Positions 1 through 8,586 of a stretch of 64,000 nucleotides of DNA are shown here, piece after piece. The first letter of the stretch is position 1. Every line of letters begins with the position of its first letter. The DNA is from Pseudomonas sp. 30_B (GTDB taxonomy: Bacteria > Pseudomonadota > Gammaproteobacteria > Pseudomonadales > Pseudomonadaceae), in assembly GCF_017491605.1 (NCBI RefSeq), contig NZ_JAFGYY010000005.1, positions 224,310 to 288,309 on the forward strand. The letters run 5' to 3'. The notes beneath the pieces are model-generated. The model did not search any database, was not told the DNA's origin, and worked only from the letters and a program-made list of their open reading frames with translations. The position numbers and the translations under genes were made by a program.

Positions 1-426
1 ATCCACGGTGATCGAGCCCTTGAGCGCGATGTACTTGGCCAGCTCGCGCGGCGCGCGCACGGTGAACTGGATGGCACGGGCGTTTTCCTCGCGCTTGACG
101 ATCTCGCCGACGCCGTCGACGTGACCGCTGACCAGGTGGCCGCCCAGGCGGGTGGTCGGGGTCAGGGCTTTCTCCAGGTTCACCCGGCTGCCGATCTTGA
201 GCTGAGCGAAGGCGGTGCGCGCCAGGGTTTCGCGGCTGACGTCGGCCCAGAAGCCGTCGCCGGGCAGTTCGACGGCGGTCAGGCAGATGCCGTTGACCGC
301 GATGCTGTCGCCGAGCTTGACGTCGGCGAGGTCGAGCTTACCGGTCTTCACGTACAGACGGACGTCACCGCCCTTGGGAGTGATGGCGGCGATGCTGCCG
401 ATGGATTCGATTATGCCGGTGAACAT
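1..426 (-). CDS. ribE: Riboflavin synthase alpha subunit, 3' end outside window
   Basis: Riboflavin synthase converts two molecules of 6,7-dimethyl-8-ribityllumazine to riboflavin plus the pyrimidinedione. The 142 visible codons begin MFTGIIESIG, the hallmark N-terminus of the first lumazine-binding barrel, and the second signature GGHLVSGHVDG lies at residues 95-105. The frame is open at the window edge, so about a third of the usual ~200-220 residues is missing. The ATG at 424-426 is preceded by GGGAGG four bases upstream. It lies downstream of ribD and of an FMN riboswitch on the same strand, so it should be repressed when FMN is abundant. A short reading frame overlaps its start (see 411-494). 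Confidence 0.95.
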   Translation of the reverse strand, partial: MFTGIIESIGSIAAITPKGGDVRLYVKTGKLDLADVKLGDSIAVNGICLTAVELPGDGFWADVSRETLARTAFAQLKIGSRVNLEKALTPTTRLGGHLVSGHVDGVGEIVKREENARAIQFTVRAPRELAKYIALKGSITVD

Positions 427-494
427 GGGGCCTCCCACACGGCGAAGGCGGCTGGCCGGCAGGCCCGCGATGCCAACTGGGAACGATGTTGCAT
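411..494 (-). CDS. Possible 27-aa upstream ORF overlapping the ribE start
   Basis: Between the FMN riboswitch and ribE an ATG (492-494) follows AGGAG at a 9-base spacing and opens a 27-codon frame ending at TAA 411-413, sixteen bases inside ribE and in another frame. The peptide begins MQHRSQLASR and has no domain. The good ribosome site and the overlap with ribE suggest translational coupling between the riboswitch and ribE, but this is inference. It may simply be a chance frame in a GC-rich leader. Confidence 0.3.
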   Translation of the reverse strand: MQHRSQLASRACRPAAFAVWEAPCSPA

Positions 495-586
495 GGTGGC
501 GAACTCCTGTTTTGGTTAGAAAACAGGGCGTATCGGATCGAAGGGATTTCGCGGACGTGCGCAGGCACGCCCCGGTGGCTCATCCC

Positions 587-741
587 GTTCTCTCTTCATC
601 CGGACTGTTACCGTCGGCCCCGGAATCACACCGGGTCTGCTGACCTTACCCTTGCGGCGAACCGGTCCGGGCAAGCGCTCGCGGGCTAGGCGTATTGCAC
701 GCCATTACCGCCGGTGGGGACTTGCACCCCGCCCTGAGAAC
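587..741 (-). promoter_or_regulatory. FMN riboswitch (RFN element)
   Basis: Read on the minus strand, the element starts GTTCTCAGGGCGGGGTGCAA, runs through CCCCACCGGCGGTAA, AGCCCGCGAGC, GACCCGGTG and GGGGCCGACGGT, and closes with AGTCCGGATGAAGAGAGAAC. These are the conserved blocks of the RFN aptamer. GTTCTC and GAGAAC at the two ends form P1. It sits between ribD and ribE and about 160 bases before the ribE ATG. No T-run terminator is evident after it, so control of translation is the likelier mode. Confidence 0.96.
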
Positions 742-856
742 GTCAATCGCGGTCGTCTACAACCTCGACCGCGTGTGGCGTTTTACCACAGGCCGACACA
801 AGTCGGAAGGTTCTGTTTATTCCGCCACCGCATTCGCCAGGCGACGAGCGCAGCCA

Positions 857-1957
857 TCAGCGGGGGCGCGCGGTGACCAGCCAGTCGTCGCCCACCGCGC
901 GGATATCGCTGATCTTCAGCTCGCGGGACTGGGCCATGCGCTCCAGCGGCAGCTCCAGCAGCGGGCGCGCGGAGGAGCCGAGCAACTTGGGCGCCATGAA
1001 GATGCAGTACTCGTCGACCAGCTCCTGGCGGGCGAAGGCGCCGGCCAGGCGCGGCCCGGCCTCCACCAGCACCTCGTTGACGCCACGGCGGCCCAGTTCG
1101 GCCATCAGCGCGGATAGATCGACCTGGCCATCACTCCCGGCCAGTACCAGCAGTTCGTGACCCGCCTCGGCATAGCCCGGGGCTTGCCGCGTGCTGACTA
1201 CCAGCGCCGGGCCTGCCTGGAAGAACGTGGCGCTCAGCGGCACACGCAGACGGCCATCGATCAGCACGCGCAGCGGCGGGCGGCGCCTTGCCAGATCGGT
1301 CTGCTCGGCATCGAGCCCGAGTTCAGCGGGGCGGACGGTCAGCCGGGCATCGTCCATCAGCACGGTATCGGCGCCGGAGAGCACGACGCTCGACTGCGCG
1401 CGCAGCCGCTGCACGGCCTGGCGCGCGGCCGGGCCGGTGATCCACTGGCTTTCGCCACTGGCCATCGCGGTGCGGCCGTCCAGGCTCATCGCCAACTTCA
1501 CGCGGACGAACGGCAGGCCGGTCTCCATGCGTTTGAGAAAGCCCTGGTTCAGCGCGCGCGCTTCGCTCTCCAGCACGCCGGAACGCACCTCGATACCCGC
1601 CTCGGCAATACGCTTCATGCCGCTGCCGGCCACCTGCGGATTGGGGTCCTGCATGGCGGCCACGACCCGAGCCACGCCGGCCGTCACCAGCGCATCGGCG
1701 CAGGGCGGCGTGCGGCCGAAGTGGCTGCAGGGCTCCAGGGTGACATAGGCGGTGGCGCCACGGGCCTTGTCGCCGGCTTGGCGCAGGGCGTGGACCTCGG
1801 CATGCGGCTCACCGGCGCGCACGTGCCAGCCTTCGCCGACCACTTCGCCTTCACGCACGATGACGCAGCCCACACGAGGATTGGGATGGGTGGAGTACCA
1901 GCCCTTGCGCGCCAGCTCGATGGCGCGGGCCATCCAGAACTCATCCAGCGCACTCAT
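857..1957 (-). CDS. ribD: Bifunctional riboflavin deaminase/reductase RibD
   Basis: RibD carries out the second and third steps of riboflavin synthesis: deamination of the diaminopyrimidinone and NADPH-dependent reduction of the ribosyl side chain. The N-terminal deaminase (about 1-145) has the zinc site HAEVHAL and [12 protein letters not shown]. The C-terminal reductase (about 150-366) contains [11 protein letters not shown]. The length of 366 aa is normal. Its ATG overlaps the nrdR stop by four bases (ATGA), so the two are translationally coupled. The 115 bases between its stop and the FMN riboswitch show nothing clear. Confidence 0.97.
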   Translation of the reverse strand: MSALDEFWMARAIELARKGWYSTHPNPRVGCVIVREGEVVGEGWHVRAGEPHAEVHALRQAGDKARGATAYVTLEPCSHFGRTPPCADALVTAGVARVVAAMQDPNPQVAGSGMKRIAEAGIEVRSGVLESEARALNQGFLKRMETGLPFVRVKLAMSLDGRTAMASGESQWITGPAARQAVQRLRAQSSVVLSGADTVLMDDARLTVRPAELGLDAEQTDLARRRPPLRVLIDGRLRVPLSATFFQAGPALVVSTRQAPGYAEAGHELLVLAGSDGQVDLSALMAELGRRGVNEVLVEAGPRLAGAFARQELVDEYCIFMAPKLLGSSARPLLELPLERMAQSRELKISDIRAVGDDWLVTARPR

Positions 1958-2418
1958 TCCTTGGACGGCTCGCGGGCCAGGCGCTCGATTTCCTCGCGGA
2001 ACTCGTTGAGGTCCTGGAAGCGGCGGTACACCGAGGCGAAGCGGATGTAGGCGACTTCATCGAGTTTCTGCAACTCGGCCATCACCAGTTCCCCCAGCAC
2101 CCGCGACTTCACCTCGCGCTCACCGGTGGCGCGCAGCTTGTGCTTGATGTGCGCCAGCGCCTCCTCCAGCCGTTCGATGCTCACCGGGCGCTTCTCCAGC
2201 GCGCGCTGCATGCCGGCACGCAGCTTGTCCTCGTCGAACGGCTGACGGCTGCCGTCCTGCTTGATCAGGCGCGGCATGACCAGCTCGGCGGTCTCGAAGG
2301 TGGTGAAGCGCTCGCCGCAGTTCAGGCATTCGCGGCGACGGCGGACCTGATCGCCTTCGGCGACCAGCCGCGAATCGATGACTTTGGTGTCGTGGGCGCC
2401 GCAGAAGGGACAATGCAT
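1954..2418 (-). CDS. nrdR: Transcriptional repressor NrdR
   Basis: NrdR is the nucleotide-sensing repressor of ribonucleotide reductase operons. The 154-aa product starts [13 protein letters not shown] and has the zinc ribbon C3-C6 and C31-C34 (CLNC), followed by an ATP-cone domain from about residue 50. The open frame continues upstream, but the ATG at 2416-2418 gives the family's exact start and length. It is the first gene of a coupled nrdR-ribD-ribE set, an order conserved in pseudomonads. Confidence 0.97.
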   Translation of the reverse strand: MHCPFCGAHDTKVIDSRLVAEGDQVRRRRECLNCGERFTTFETAELVMPRLIKQDGSRQPFDEDKLRAGMQRALEKRPVSIERLEEALAHIKHKLRATGEREVKSRVLGELVMAELQKLDEVAYIRFASVYRRFQDLNEFREEIERLAREPSKE

Positions 2419-2557
2419 GGCGGGTCTTGTACGAATGAGGGAAAGGCTCATGGTAGCGCATCGCTCCGCCGATGAAACCCTGGCTCCCCCGAGACAAGCC
2501 GAACGCTTTAGGCTATACAGGCGCCCGCCTGGAAATGTGCCGCGATGGAGTCCGCCC

Positions 2558-3013
2558 ATGTCCGCCCGTCTGCTCTGCCTGTCCCTGATCGCCCTGCTCG
2601 CTGCCTGCTCCAGCGACAAGCCGGCACCTGCCCCGCAGGCTCCGCAATCCGCGCCCGCCCGCGCTGCATCGGCCGAATCCCCCATACCGGCCAACATGCG
2701 CGCGCTGAGCGGCCAGCTCAGCAGCCGCCAGGGTTACCTGCCCGCCGGCGGTGAAGTGGAACTGGCGCTGCTGGTGATCGATGAACGTGACCGCCCGCAG
2801 CAGCTGCTCTCCAGCGAGAAGCTGATCGCCACCGGCCAGGCGCTGCCCTTCCGCCTGGTGTTCAATCCGCAATCCTTCCCGAGCGGCGCTCGCGTCGAAC
2901 TGCACGCCCGCGTCTCGCAGTCCGGCCAGCTCGCCTGGCGCCTGACGCCGGTGCGCATCTTCCAGCCGGAATCCCAGGCCCTCGGCGAGCTGCGCCTGGA
3001 GCGCGTACCGTGA
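2558..3013 (+). CDS. YbaY-family lipoprotein
   Basis: A 151-aa protein with a lipoprotein signal: a hydrophobic stretch from residue 5 and lipobox LLAAC at 13-17, followed by a Pro/Ala-rich tether. The rest (about 50-151) resembles the YbaY / type III pilotin-like beta domain (SGQL...LLVIDE...RLVFNP...RVFQPE type strands). It is probably anchored in the outer membrane; the function of the family is poorly known. The start was placed at the ATG that gives the signal peptide. Its TGA overlaps the GTG start of the next gene. Confidence 0.75.
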   Translation: MSARLLCLSLIALLAACSSDKPAPAPQAPQSAPARAASAESPIPANMRALSGQLSSRQGYLPAGGEVELALLVIDERDRPQQLLSSEKLIATGQALPFRLVFNPQSFPSGARVELHARVSQSGQLAWRLTPVRIFQPESQALGELRLERVP

Positions 3014-3666
3014 CGGCACCGCTGCCGCTGCAGCAAGCGCTGAGCGAACTGCTGGGCGACGCCCGCCTGGTGGCCGAGCGCCTGCCCGGCACCGACATCG
3101 AGCTGTGGCTGATCGACGCGCAGAACATGGATCGCGCTTTCAGCCCGGACGAGACCCGGCGCATCCTCGAAGACCCGCCCTACTGGTGCTTCTGCTGGGC
3201 CAGCGGACTGGTGCTGGCGCATTGGCTGGCCGAAAAGCCGGAATGGGTGCGCGGCAAGCGCGTGCTGGATTTCGGCGCGGGCTCCGGCATCGCCGCCATC
3301 GCCGCCGCGAAAGCCGGTGCCGCCGAAGTGGTGGCCTGCGACCTCGACCCGCTGGCACTGCTGGCGTGCCGCGCCAACGCCGAGCTGAACGGGGTCGAGC
3401 TGAGCTACTCGGACGATTTCTTCAAGGAGGCGGACCGCTTCGACCTGATCATCGTCGCCGACGTGCTCTACGACCGCGCGAACCTGCCGCTGCTGGACGA
3501 GTTCCTCAGCCGTGGCCGCGAAGCCCTGGTGGCCGACTCGCGGGTGCGCGACTTCAGTCATCCGCTGTACCAGCGCCTGGGGATTCTCGAAGGCTGCACC
3601 TGGCCGGATCTGGCCGAGCCGGCCGAATTCCGCCATGTCAGCCTTTACCACGCGCGGCGCGGCTGA
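3010..3666 (+). CDS. Class I SAM-dependent methyltransferase, ETFB/nicotinamide-N-methyltransferase-like
   Basis: A 218-aa Rossmann methyltransferase. Motif [10 protein letters not shown] is at residues 85-93 and the acidic motif II is VVACDLD. The segment [12 protein letters not shown] at 55-66, just before motif I, is typical of the protein-lysine methyltransferase group related to ETFB methyltransferase (METTL20-like). The substrate is not known from sequence. The start is GTG at 3010, overlapping the preceding stop, so the gene is translationally coupled to the lipoprotein gene. Confidence 0.8.
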   Translation: MTAPLPLQQALSELLGDARLVAERLPGTDIELWLIDAQNMDRAFSPDETRRILEDPPYWCFCWASGLVLAHWLAEKPEWVRGKRVLDFGAGSGIAAIAAAKAGAAEVVACDLDPLALLACRANAELNGVELSYSDDFFKEADRFDLIIVADVLYDRANLPLLDEFLSRGREALVADSRVRDFSHPLYQRLGILEGCTWPDLAEPAEFRHVSLYHARRG

Positions 3667-3687
3667 CACACGGCACCGGCGCCCCCC

Positions 3688-3735
3688 TGTAGGAGCGGGC
3701 CATGCCCGCGATCGCGCCCATGGGGCGCACCTACA
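3688..3735. repeat. REP-type palindromic element
   Basis: TGTAGGAGCGGGCCATGCCC at the left and GGGGCGCACCTACA at the right form an imperfect inverted repeat. The same TGTAGGAGC...GCTCCTACA ends recur at least eight more times in this window, always between genes except at 12.1 kb. Confidence 0.85.
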
Positions 3736-3836
3736 AAGGGGAATGCAGCCCCCAGCCGTGTGGGTTGTTTCCGTCAGGCACCGCCCCCACTTATAGTGGC
3801 AATCACCCTCATCGCCCCACTCGCCCGAGATTCCCC

Positions 3837-4706
3837 ATGAGCGATACGCCCTACATCTTCGACGCCAGCATCGCCAACTTCGATCAGGTCGTCATCGAGA
3901 ACTCCTTCCACAAGCCGGTCCTGGTGGACTTCTGGGCCGACTGGTGCGCCCCGTGCAAGGCATTGATGCCGCTGCTGGCGCAGATCACCGAGTCCTACCA
4001 GGGCGAGTTGCTGCTGGCCAAGGTCAACTGCGACATCGAGCAGGACATCGTGATGCGCTTCGGCATCCGCAGCCTGCCCACCGTGGTGCTGTTCAAGGAT
4101 GGCCAGCCGGTGGACGGCTTCGCTGGCGCGCAGCCCGAATCGGCGATCCGCCAGATGCTCGAACAGCACGTACAACCCCCGGCTCCGGCCGCCGCCGACC
4201 CGATGGAATCCGCGCAAGCCGCCTTCAACGAAGGTCGCTTCGCCGAGGCCGAGGCCCAGCTCAAGGCCCTGCTGGGCGAAGACAACACCCACGCCGCCGC
4301 GCTGATCCTCTACGCCCGCTGCCTCGCCGAGCGCGGCGAACTGGGTGAAGCCGAGACCGTGCTCGGCGCGGTGAAGAGCGACGAGCACAAGCAGGCGCTG
4401 GCCGCCGCCAAGGCGCAGCTGACCTTCCTGCGCCAGGCCGCCGACCTGCCGGACGCCGCCGCGCTGAAGACCCGCCTGGCCGCCGACGCCAACGACGACG
4501 AAGCCACCTACCAGCTGGCTGTCCAGCAACTGGCCCGCCAGCAGTACGAGGCAGCGATGGACGGCCTGCTCAAGCTGTTCGTGCGCAACCGCGGCTACGG
4601 CGAAGACCTGCCGCGCAAGACGCTGGTCCAGGTGTTCGACCTGCTGGGTAATGATCACCCGTTGGTGATTGCCTACCGTCGCAAGCTGGCGAACGTGTTG
4701 TATTGA
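3837..4706 (+). CDS. cnoX: Thioredoxin-TPR co-chaperone CnoX/YbbN
   Basis: A 289-aa protein with an N-terminal thioredoxin fold (about 1-110, active site WCAPCK at 36-41) and a C-terminal TPR-like helical region (about 120-289). In E. coli CnoX (YbbN) binds unfolding proteins under chlorinating stress and hands them to GroEL and DnaK. E. coli CnoX lacks a standard CXXC, whereas this one keeps CAPC and may be an active oxidoreductase. The start is at MSDTPYIFDAS; the upstream extension translates a REP element and is rejected. Confidence 0.9.
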   Translation: MSDTPYIFDASIANFDQVVIENSFHKPVLVDFWADWCAPCKALMPLLAQITESYQGELLLAKVNCDIEQDIVMRFGIRSLPTVVLFKDGQPVDGFAGAQPESAIRQMLEQHVQPPAPAAADPMESAQAAFNEGRFAEAEAQLKALLGEDNTHAAALILYARCLAERGELGEAETVLGAVKSDEHKQALAAAKAQLTFLRQAADLPDAAALKTRLAADANDDEATYQLAVQQLARQQYEAAMDGLLKLFVRNRGYGEDLPRKTLVQVFDLLGNDHPLVIAYRRKLANVLY

Positions 4707-4743
4707 TCGAGCCGCCGCCGCGTTCGCGGCGGGAAATCGACCT

Positions 4744-4811
4744 TGTAGGAGCGAGCTTGCTCGCGAACCAAATCCCGCAGCGGGGCTGTTCGCGAGCAAG
4801 CTCGCTCCTAC
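4744..4811. repeat. REP pair (inverted REPs)
   Basis: TGTAGGAGCGAGCTTGCTCG and its inverted copy ending AGCAAGCTCGCTCCTACG enclose about 20 bases. This is the REPIN layout of pseudomonads, between convergent genes. Confidence 0.92.
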
Positions 4812-4820
4812 GAAAAGCTT

Positions 4821-5165
4821 CTACTCCTCCACCCAGTTGAATACCTGCACGCCCTCGCGTACCTCGATCTTCACCTTCGGGCTATGGCGCAGGCGCACCA
4901 GCAATCCCTTCGCCGCCCCTGCACTGCCGGCCAACGCCTCCAGTTCACCCAGCAATTGCGGACCTTCCGTGCTGCCACTACGGCGCAGCAGGTCCTGCGC
5001 AGCTAGCCAGAGTTGATCGGCCGGACCGCTCGCTGCCGGCACTGGCGCAACAGGCGCCACGGCAGCAGCCGGCAGGTTCTGCGCCAGCCGCGCCCAGTCG
5101 GCGTCATCCATTTCCACGGTCAGGTCCACCGGCCAGTCGCCGATGGTGCCCTTGATTCTCAGCAT
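4821..5165 (-). CDS. Hypothetical protein, 114 aa
   Basis: An acidic protein starting MLRIKGTIGDWPVDLTVEMD with an Ala/Pro-rich linker at about 34-50 and a C-terminal stretch LLVRLRHSPKVKIEVREG. No signal peptide, membrane segment or known motif is visible. The ATG has a GAGGAG-type site upstream. It looks like a conserved pseudomonad protein of unknown function and stands alone, convergent to cnoX. Confidence 0.65.
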   Translation of the reverse strand: MLRIKGTIGDWPVDLTVEMDDADWARLAQNLPAAAVAPVAPVPAASGPADQLWLAAQDLLRRSGSTEGPQLLGELEALAGSAGAAKGLLVRLRHSPKVKIEVREGVQVFNWVEE

Positions 5166-5252
5166 CGCCCTTCTCCTCGCGGCCTTTCGCGCATGCTCCC
5201 ACGGCGCGGCTATCGCGCCAAACGAACGCTAAGCTGGCGTTAATAATTCATC

Positions 5253-5267
5253 TGTTATAACGTAACA
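5253..5267. promoter_or_regulatory. Candidate Zur operator
   Basis: TGTTATAACGTAACA is an inverted repeat (TGTTA / TAACA) lying 28 bases before the DUF2796 gene in an AT-rich promoter. It resembles Zur boxes (GTTATA...TAAC cores). The His-rich gene that follows fits zinc control. Binding is inferred. Confidence 0.55.
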
Positions 5268-5294
5268 AAATCATTCATCAGACCGGAGTTTCCC

Positions 5295-5873
5295 ATGCGC
5301 CCCCTGCTCCTCGCTGTCGCCCTGCTGCCCCTCGCTGCCCAAGCCCACGACGAACATGAACACGGCAGCCTCGGCAAGCACGAGCATGGCGTCGCCCAGC
5401 TCAACGTCGCCCTCGACGGCAAGACCCTGGAACTGGAGATGGACAGCCCGGCGATGAACTTCGTCGGCTTCGAGCACGCCGCCACCAGCGATGCCGACAA
5501 GGCCACGGTCGCCGCCGTGCAGGCCCAGCTCAAACAGCCGCTGAAACTGCTCAACCTGCCCGCCTCGGCCCAGTGCAGCGTGCAATCGGTGGAACTCTCC
5601 AGCCCGCTGTTCGGCGACGCGCCCAAGGCCGAAGAGGATCATGACCACGAGCATGCCGACGGCGACCACGACGAACACGAGGGCCATCAGCACGCCGACA
5701 TCGACGCCCATTACCAGCTGACCTGCGCCCAGCCGCAGGACCTTGCCGGCCTGAATTTCGCGCCGCTGTTCAAACGTTTCCCGGCCACTCAGAAAATCCA
5801 GGTACAACTGATCGGCCCGAACGGCCAGAAGGGTGCAGAATTGACCGCCGCCACCCCGACCCTGAACTTCTGA
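5295..5873 (+). CDS. DUF2796 / ZrgA-like periplasmic zinc protein
   Basis: A 192-aa secreted protein: signal peptide at 1-18 (MRPLLLAVALLPLAAQA), then a His/Asp/Glu-rich N-terminus (HDEHEHGSLGKHEHG) and a second His-rich loop at about 112-140 (EEDHDHEHADGDHDEHEGHQ). It matches the DUF2796 family, whose Vibrio member ZrgA takes part in zinc uptake. It is the first gene of a cluster with an ABC ATPase, a permease and a DUF3299 protein, an arrangement also found next to oprG in P. aeruginosa. Zinc binding is inferred from the histidines. Confidence 0.85.
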   Translation: MRPLLLAVALLPLAAQAHDEHEHGSLGKHEHGVAQLNVALDGKTLELEMDSPAMNFVGFEHAATSDADKATVAAVQAQLKQPLKLLNLPASAQCSVQSVELSSPLFGDAPKAEEDHDHEHADGDHDEHEGHQHADIDAHYQLTCAQPQDLAGLNFAPLFKRFPATQKIQVQLIGPNGQKGAELTAATPTLNF

Positions 5874-5889
5874 TTGTCGACCCACCGAA

Positions 5890-6597
5890 ATGATCGCACT
5901 GCTCGAACTCGACAACCTCGGCTTCGCCTGGCCCGGCCAGGCGGAGCTGCTGGATATCCCCGCCTTCCAACTGGCCCCTGGCGAAACCCTGTTCCTCAAG
6001 GGCCCGTCCGGCAGCGGCAAGACCACCCTGCTCGGCCTGCTCGGCGGCGTGCAGCGCCCCCAGCGCGGCAACGTGAAACTGCTCGGCGAGGACATCGCGC
6101 AGATGAAGTCGGCGCGCCGCGATCATTTTCGCGTCGACCACACCGGCTACATCTTCCAGCAGTTCAACCTGCTGCCGTTCCTTTCGGTGCGGGAGAACGT
6201 CGAGCTGCCCTGTCATTTCTCGCGCAGCCGCGCCGAGCGCGCGACCCTGCGCCACGGCAGCGTCGCCAAAGCCTCGGAAACCTTGCTCAAGCACCTGGGC
6301 CTGGGCGACACCGCGCTGATCGAGCGCCGCGCCGACAGCCTGTCCATCGGCCAGCAGCAACGCGTCGCTGCCGCCCGCGCGCTGATCGGCCAGCCGGAAC
6401 TGGTGATCGCCGACGAGCCGACCTCAGCGCTGGACGCCGACGCCCGCGAAGCCTTCCTCCAACTGCTGTTCGCCGAATGCCGCGAGGCCGGCGCCAGCCT
6501 GCTGTTCGTCAGCCATGACCAGAGCCTGGCGCCGCTGTTCGACCGCAGCGTCTCGCTCGCCGACCTCAACCGCGCCGCCCGCGCGCCGGGAATCTGA
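5890..6597 (+). CDS. ABC transporter ATP-binding protein (LolD/MacB type)
   Basis: A 235-aa ATPase with Walker A GPSGSGKTTLLG (about 38-49), Q-loop IFQQFN, signature LSIGQQQRVAAARAL and Walker B LVIADEPTSALDAD. It is of the LolD/MacB/FtsE class, which works with FtsX-like permeases such as the next gene (two bases downstream). The pair probably moves a substrate, or drives mechanotransmission, for the zinc-associated cluster; the substrate cannot be read from sequence. Confidence 0.9.
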   Translation: MIALLELDNLGFAWPGQAELLDIPAFQLAPGETLFLKGPSGSGKTTLLGLLGGVQRPQRGNVKLLGEDIAQMKSARRDHFRVDHTGYIFQQFNLLPFLSVRENVELPCHFSRSRAERATLRHGSVAKASETLLKHLGLGDTALIERRADSLSIGQQQRVAAARALIGQPELVIADEPTSALDADAREAFLQLLFAECREAGASLLFVSHDQSLAPLFDRSVSLADLNRAARAPGI

Positions 6598-6599
6598 GC

Positions 6600-7865
6600 A
6601 TGTACCTGTTGCGCCTGGCGCTCGCCAGCCTGTCCAACCGCCGCTTCACCGCACTGCTGACCATCTTCGCCATCGCCCTCTCCGCCTGCCTGCTGCTGGC
6701 GGTGGAGCGCGTGCGCACCGAGGCCAAGGCCAGCTTCGCCAGCACCATTTCCGGCACCGACCTGATCGTCGGCGCCCGCTCCGGCTCGGTGAACCTGCTG
6801 CTCTATTCGGTGTTCCGCATCGGCAACGCCACCAACAACATCCGCTGGGAAAGCTACGAGACAGTCACCCACAGCCCCCTGGTGAAGTGGGCGATCCCGA
6901 TTTCCCTGGGCGACTCGCACCGCGGTTACCGGGTGATGGGTACCGACACCGGCTACTTCGAGCATTACCGCTTCGGTCGCGGGCAGACGCTGGAGCTGGC
7001 CGAGGGCCGGCCGTTCGGCCAGGACCTGTTCGACGTGGTGCTCGGCGCCGAAGTCGCGCAGGCGCTGCACTACAAGCTGGGCGACAAGATCGTCCTCGCC
7101 CACGGCGTCAGCACCATCGCCCTGGTGCAACACGACGACAAACCCTTCACCGTGGTCGGCATCCTCAAGCGCACCGGCACCCCGGTGGACCGCACCCTGC
7201 ACATTTCGCTGCAGGGCATGGAGGCGCTGCACGTCGACTGGAAGAATGGTGTTCCAGCCCGTGGCGCCACGCGCATCAGCGAAGACCAGGCACGCAGCAT
7301 GGATCTGCAACCCAAGGCCATCACAGCCTTCCTGCTCGGCCTGAAAAGCAAGGTCGCCACCTTCACCCTGCAACGGCAGATCAACGAATACGATGGCGAG
7401 CCGCTGATGGCGATTCTCCCGGGCGTTGCGCTGCAGGAACTGTGGGGACTGATGGGCACGGCGGAGAAGGCGCTGTTCGTGGTCTCGCTGTTCGTCGTGC
7501 TGACCGGCCTGATCGGCATGCTCACCGCCATCCTCACCAGCCTCAACGAGCGCCGCCGCGAAATGGCCATCCTGCGCTCGGTGGGCGCACGGCCCTGGCA
7601 CATCTTCGGCCTGCTGGTAGCCGAGGCCTTTGCCTTGGCGCTCGCCGGCGTGGCGCTGGGCACCGGCCTACTCTATGCCGGCATCGCCGGTAGCCAGGCG
7701 TACGTGCAGGCCAACTACGGCATCTTCCTGCCACTGGCGTTGCCCAGCGCCTATGAATGGTCGCTGCTGGGCGGCATACTCCTGGCCGCGCTGCTGATCG
7801 GTTGTGTGCCGGCCTGGCGTGCCTATCGGCAGTCGCTGGCCGATGGGTTGTCGATCCGCCTCTGA
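6600..7865 (+). CDS. ABC transporter permease, FtsX/MacB type
   Basis: A 421-aa permease. One membrane helix lies near the N-terminus (about 12-35), followed by a large periplasmic MacB-like domain (about 40-270). Three C-terminal helices follow in an FtsX-like domain, with the cytoplasmic segment NERRREMAILRSVGARPW between helices 2 and 3, as in LolC/MacB proteins. It starts two bases after the ATPase stop, so it is the same operon. Confidence 0.9.
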   Translation: MYLLRLALASLSNRRFTALLTIFAIALSACLLLAVERVRTEAKASFASTISGTDLIVGARSGSVNLLLYSVFRIGNATNNIRWESYETVTHSPLVKWAIPISLGDSHRGYRVMGTDTGYFEHYRFGRGQTLELAEGRPFGQDLFDVVLGAEVAQALHYKLGDKIVLAHGVSTIALVQHDDKPFTVVGILKRTGTPVDRTLHISLQGMEALHVDWKNGVPARGATRISEDQARSMDLQPKAITAFLLGLKSKVATFTLQRQINEYDGEPLMAILPGVALQELWGLMGTAEKALFVVSLFVVLTGLIGMLTAILTSLNERRREMAILRSVGARPWHIFGLLVAEAFALALAGVALGTGLLYAGIAGSQAYVQANYGIFLPLALPSAYEWSLLGGILLAALLIGCVPAWRAYRQSLADGLSIRL

Positions 7866-7881
7866 GAGCCAGCCCATGAGC

Positions 7882-7990
7882 GGCTGCGCGTCGGCATAAC
7901 TGCGTTGGAAATGGGTCAGGGATGCTCATTTACAACGTGTAAACTCCGCTCCCTGCCCCATTTCCGCCTTGTTCTGCGCTAGCTCGCTCG
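7882..7990 (+). repeat. Long hairpin repeat, copy 3
   Basis: The conserved flank GGCTGCGCGTCGGC...CTGCGTT and the distal flank CGCCTTG...CTAGCTCG enclose a near-perfect stem (GGAAATGGG with CCCATTTCC) whose tip is GCTCATTTACAACGTGTAAA. The tip and flanks match copies at 19.6 and 20.5 kb, while the stem sequence differs with compensating changes. It lies between the permease and the DUF3299 gene. Confidence 0.8.
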
Positions 7991-8017
7991 CCCATGAACA
8001 GACTCTGAGGAAGCCCG

Positions 8018-8536
8018 ATGCGCCGCCTGTTTTTCCTGTTGTTGATGCTAACCAGCGCCGCTGCCTGGGCGGCGCCGCGCGAGCTGACCTGGCCCGAACT
8101 GATCCCCGAGGGCGCGCCGCCGCCCCCGCCGCCGGTACCGTTGCATGACCTGTCGAAACTCTCCGACGTACTCAATTCGGAGAGCGGCCCGGCCGTGAAG
8201 CAGCAGACACCCAACGCCCCGGTGGTGCAGGCGCTGGACGGGCAGGAAGTGAAGATGCCGGGCTACATCGTGCCGCTGGAAGTGGAAGAGGACGGCCAGA
8301 CGGTGCGCGACTTCCTGTTGGTGCCTTACTACGGCGCGTGCATCCATGTACCGCCGCCTCCGTCCAACCAGATCGTCTATGTTCGAGGCGGCAAGGGCGT
8401 AAAAGTCGACGAGCTTTACCAGCCCTTCTGGATTACCGGCAAGCTGAGCGTGAAACCGGTGGAAAGCGATCTCGCCGACGCCGGCTACCAGATGCAGGCG
8501 AGCACTATCGAACCCTACGAGTACACCGGCCAATAA
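8018..8536 (+). CDS. DUF3299 family exported protein
   Basis: A 172-aa protein with a signal peptide at 1-18 (MRRLFFLLLMLTSAAAWA), a Pro-rich stretch EGAPPPPPPVP at about 32-42, and the DUF3299 core with PGYIVPLEVE and YYGACIHVPPPPSNQ, which contains its single conserved Cys. The function of the family is unknown. It is the last member of the DUF2796-ABC-permease cluster, although a 150-bp gap holding a hairpin repeat separates it from the permease. Confidence 0.85.
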   Translation: MRRLFFLLLMLTSAAAWAAPRELTWPELIPEGAPPPPPPVPLHDLSKLSDVLNSESGPAVKQQTPNAPVVQALDGQEVKMPGYIVPLEVEEDGQTVRDFLLVPYYGACIHVPPPPSNQIVYVRGGKGVKVDELYQPFWITGKLSVKPVESDLADAGYQMQASTIEPYEYTGQ

Positions 8537-8586
8537 AGCGCGACGCTTAGTCGCACCCCGAGATACTACGAAGCTTGGGGGCTTTA

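Noticed and set aside
365..583. 72-codon open frame after the FMN riboswitch on the minus strand
   Set aside because: It runs over the ribE start in another frame, has no convincing ribosome site and low-complexity Arg/His composition; a chance frame.
7882..7990. Hairpin repeat as an integron attC site
   Set aside because: Conserved ends do not match the attC core sites (GTTRRRY / RYYYAAC) and no integrase or cassette array is present.
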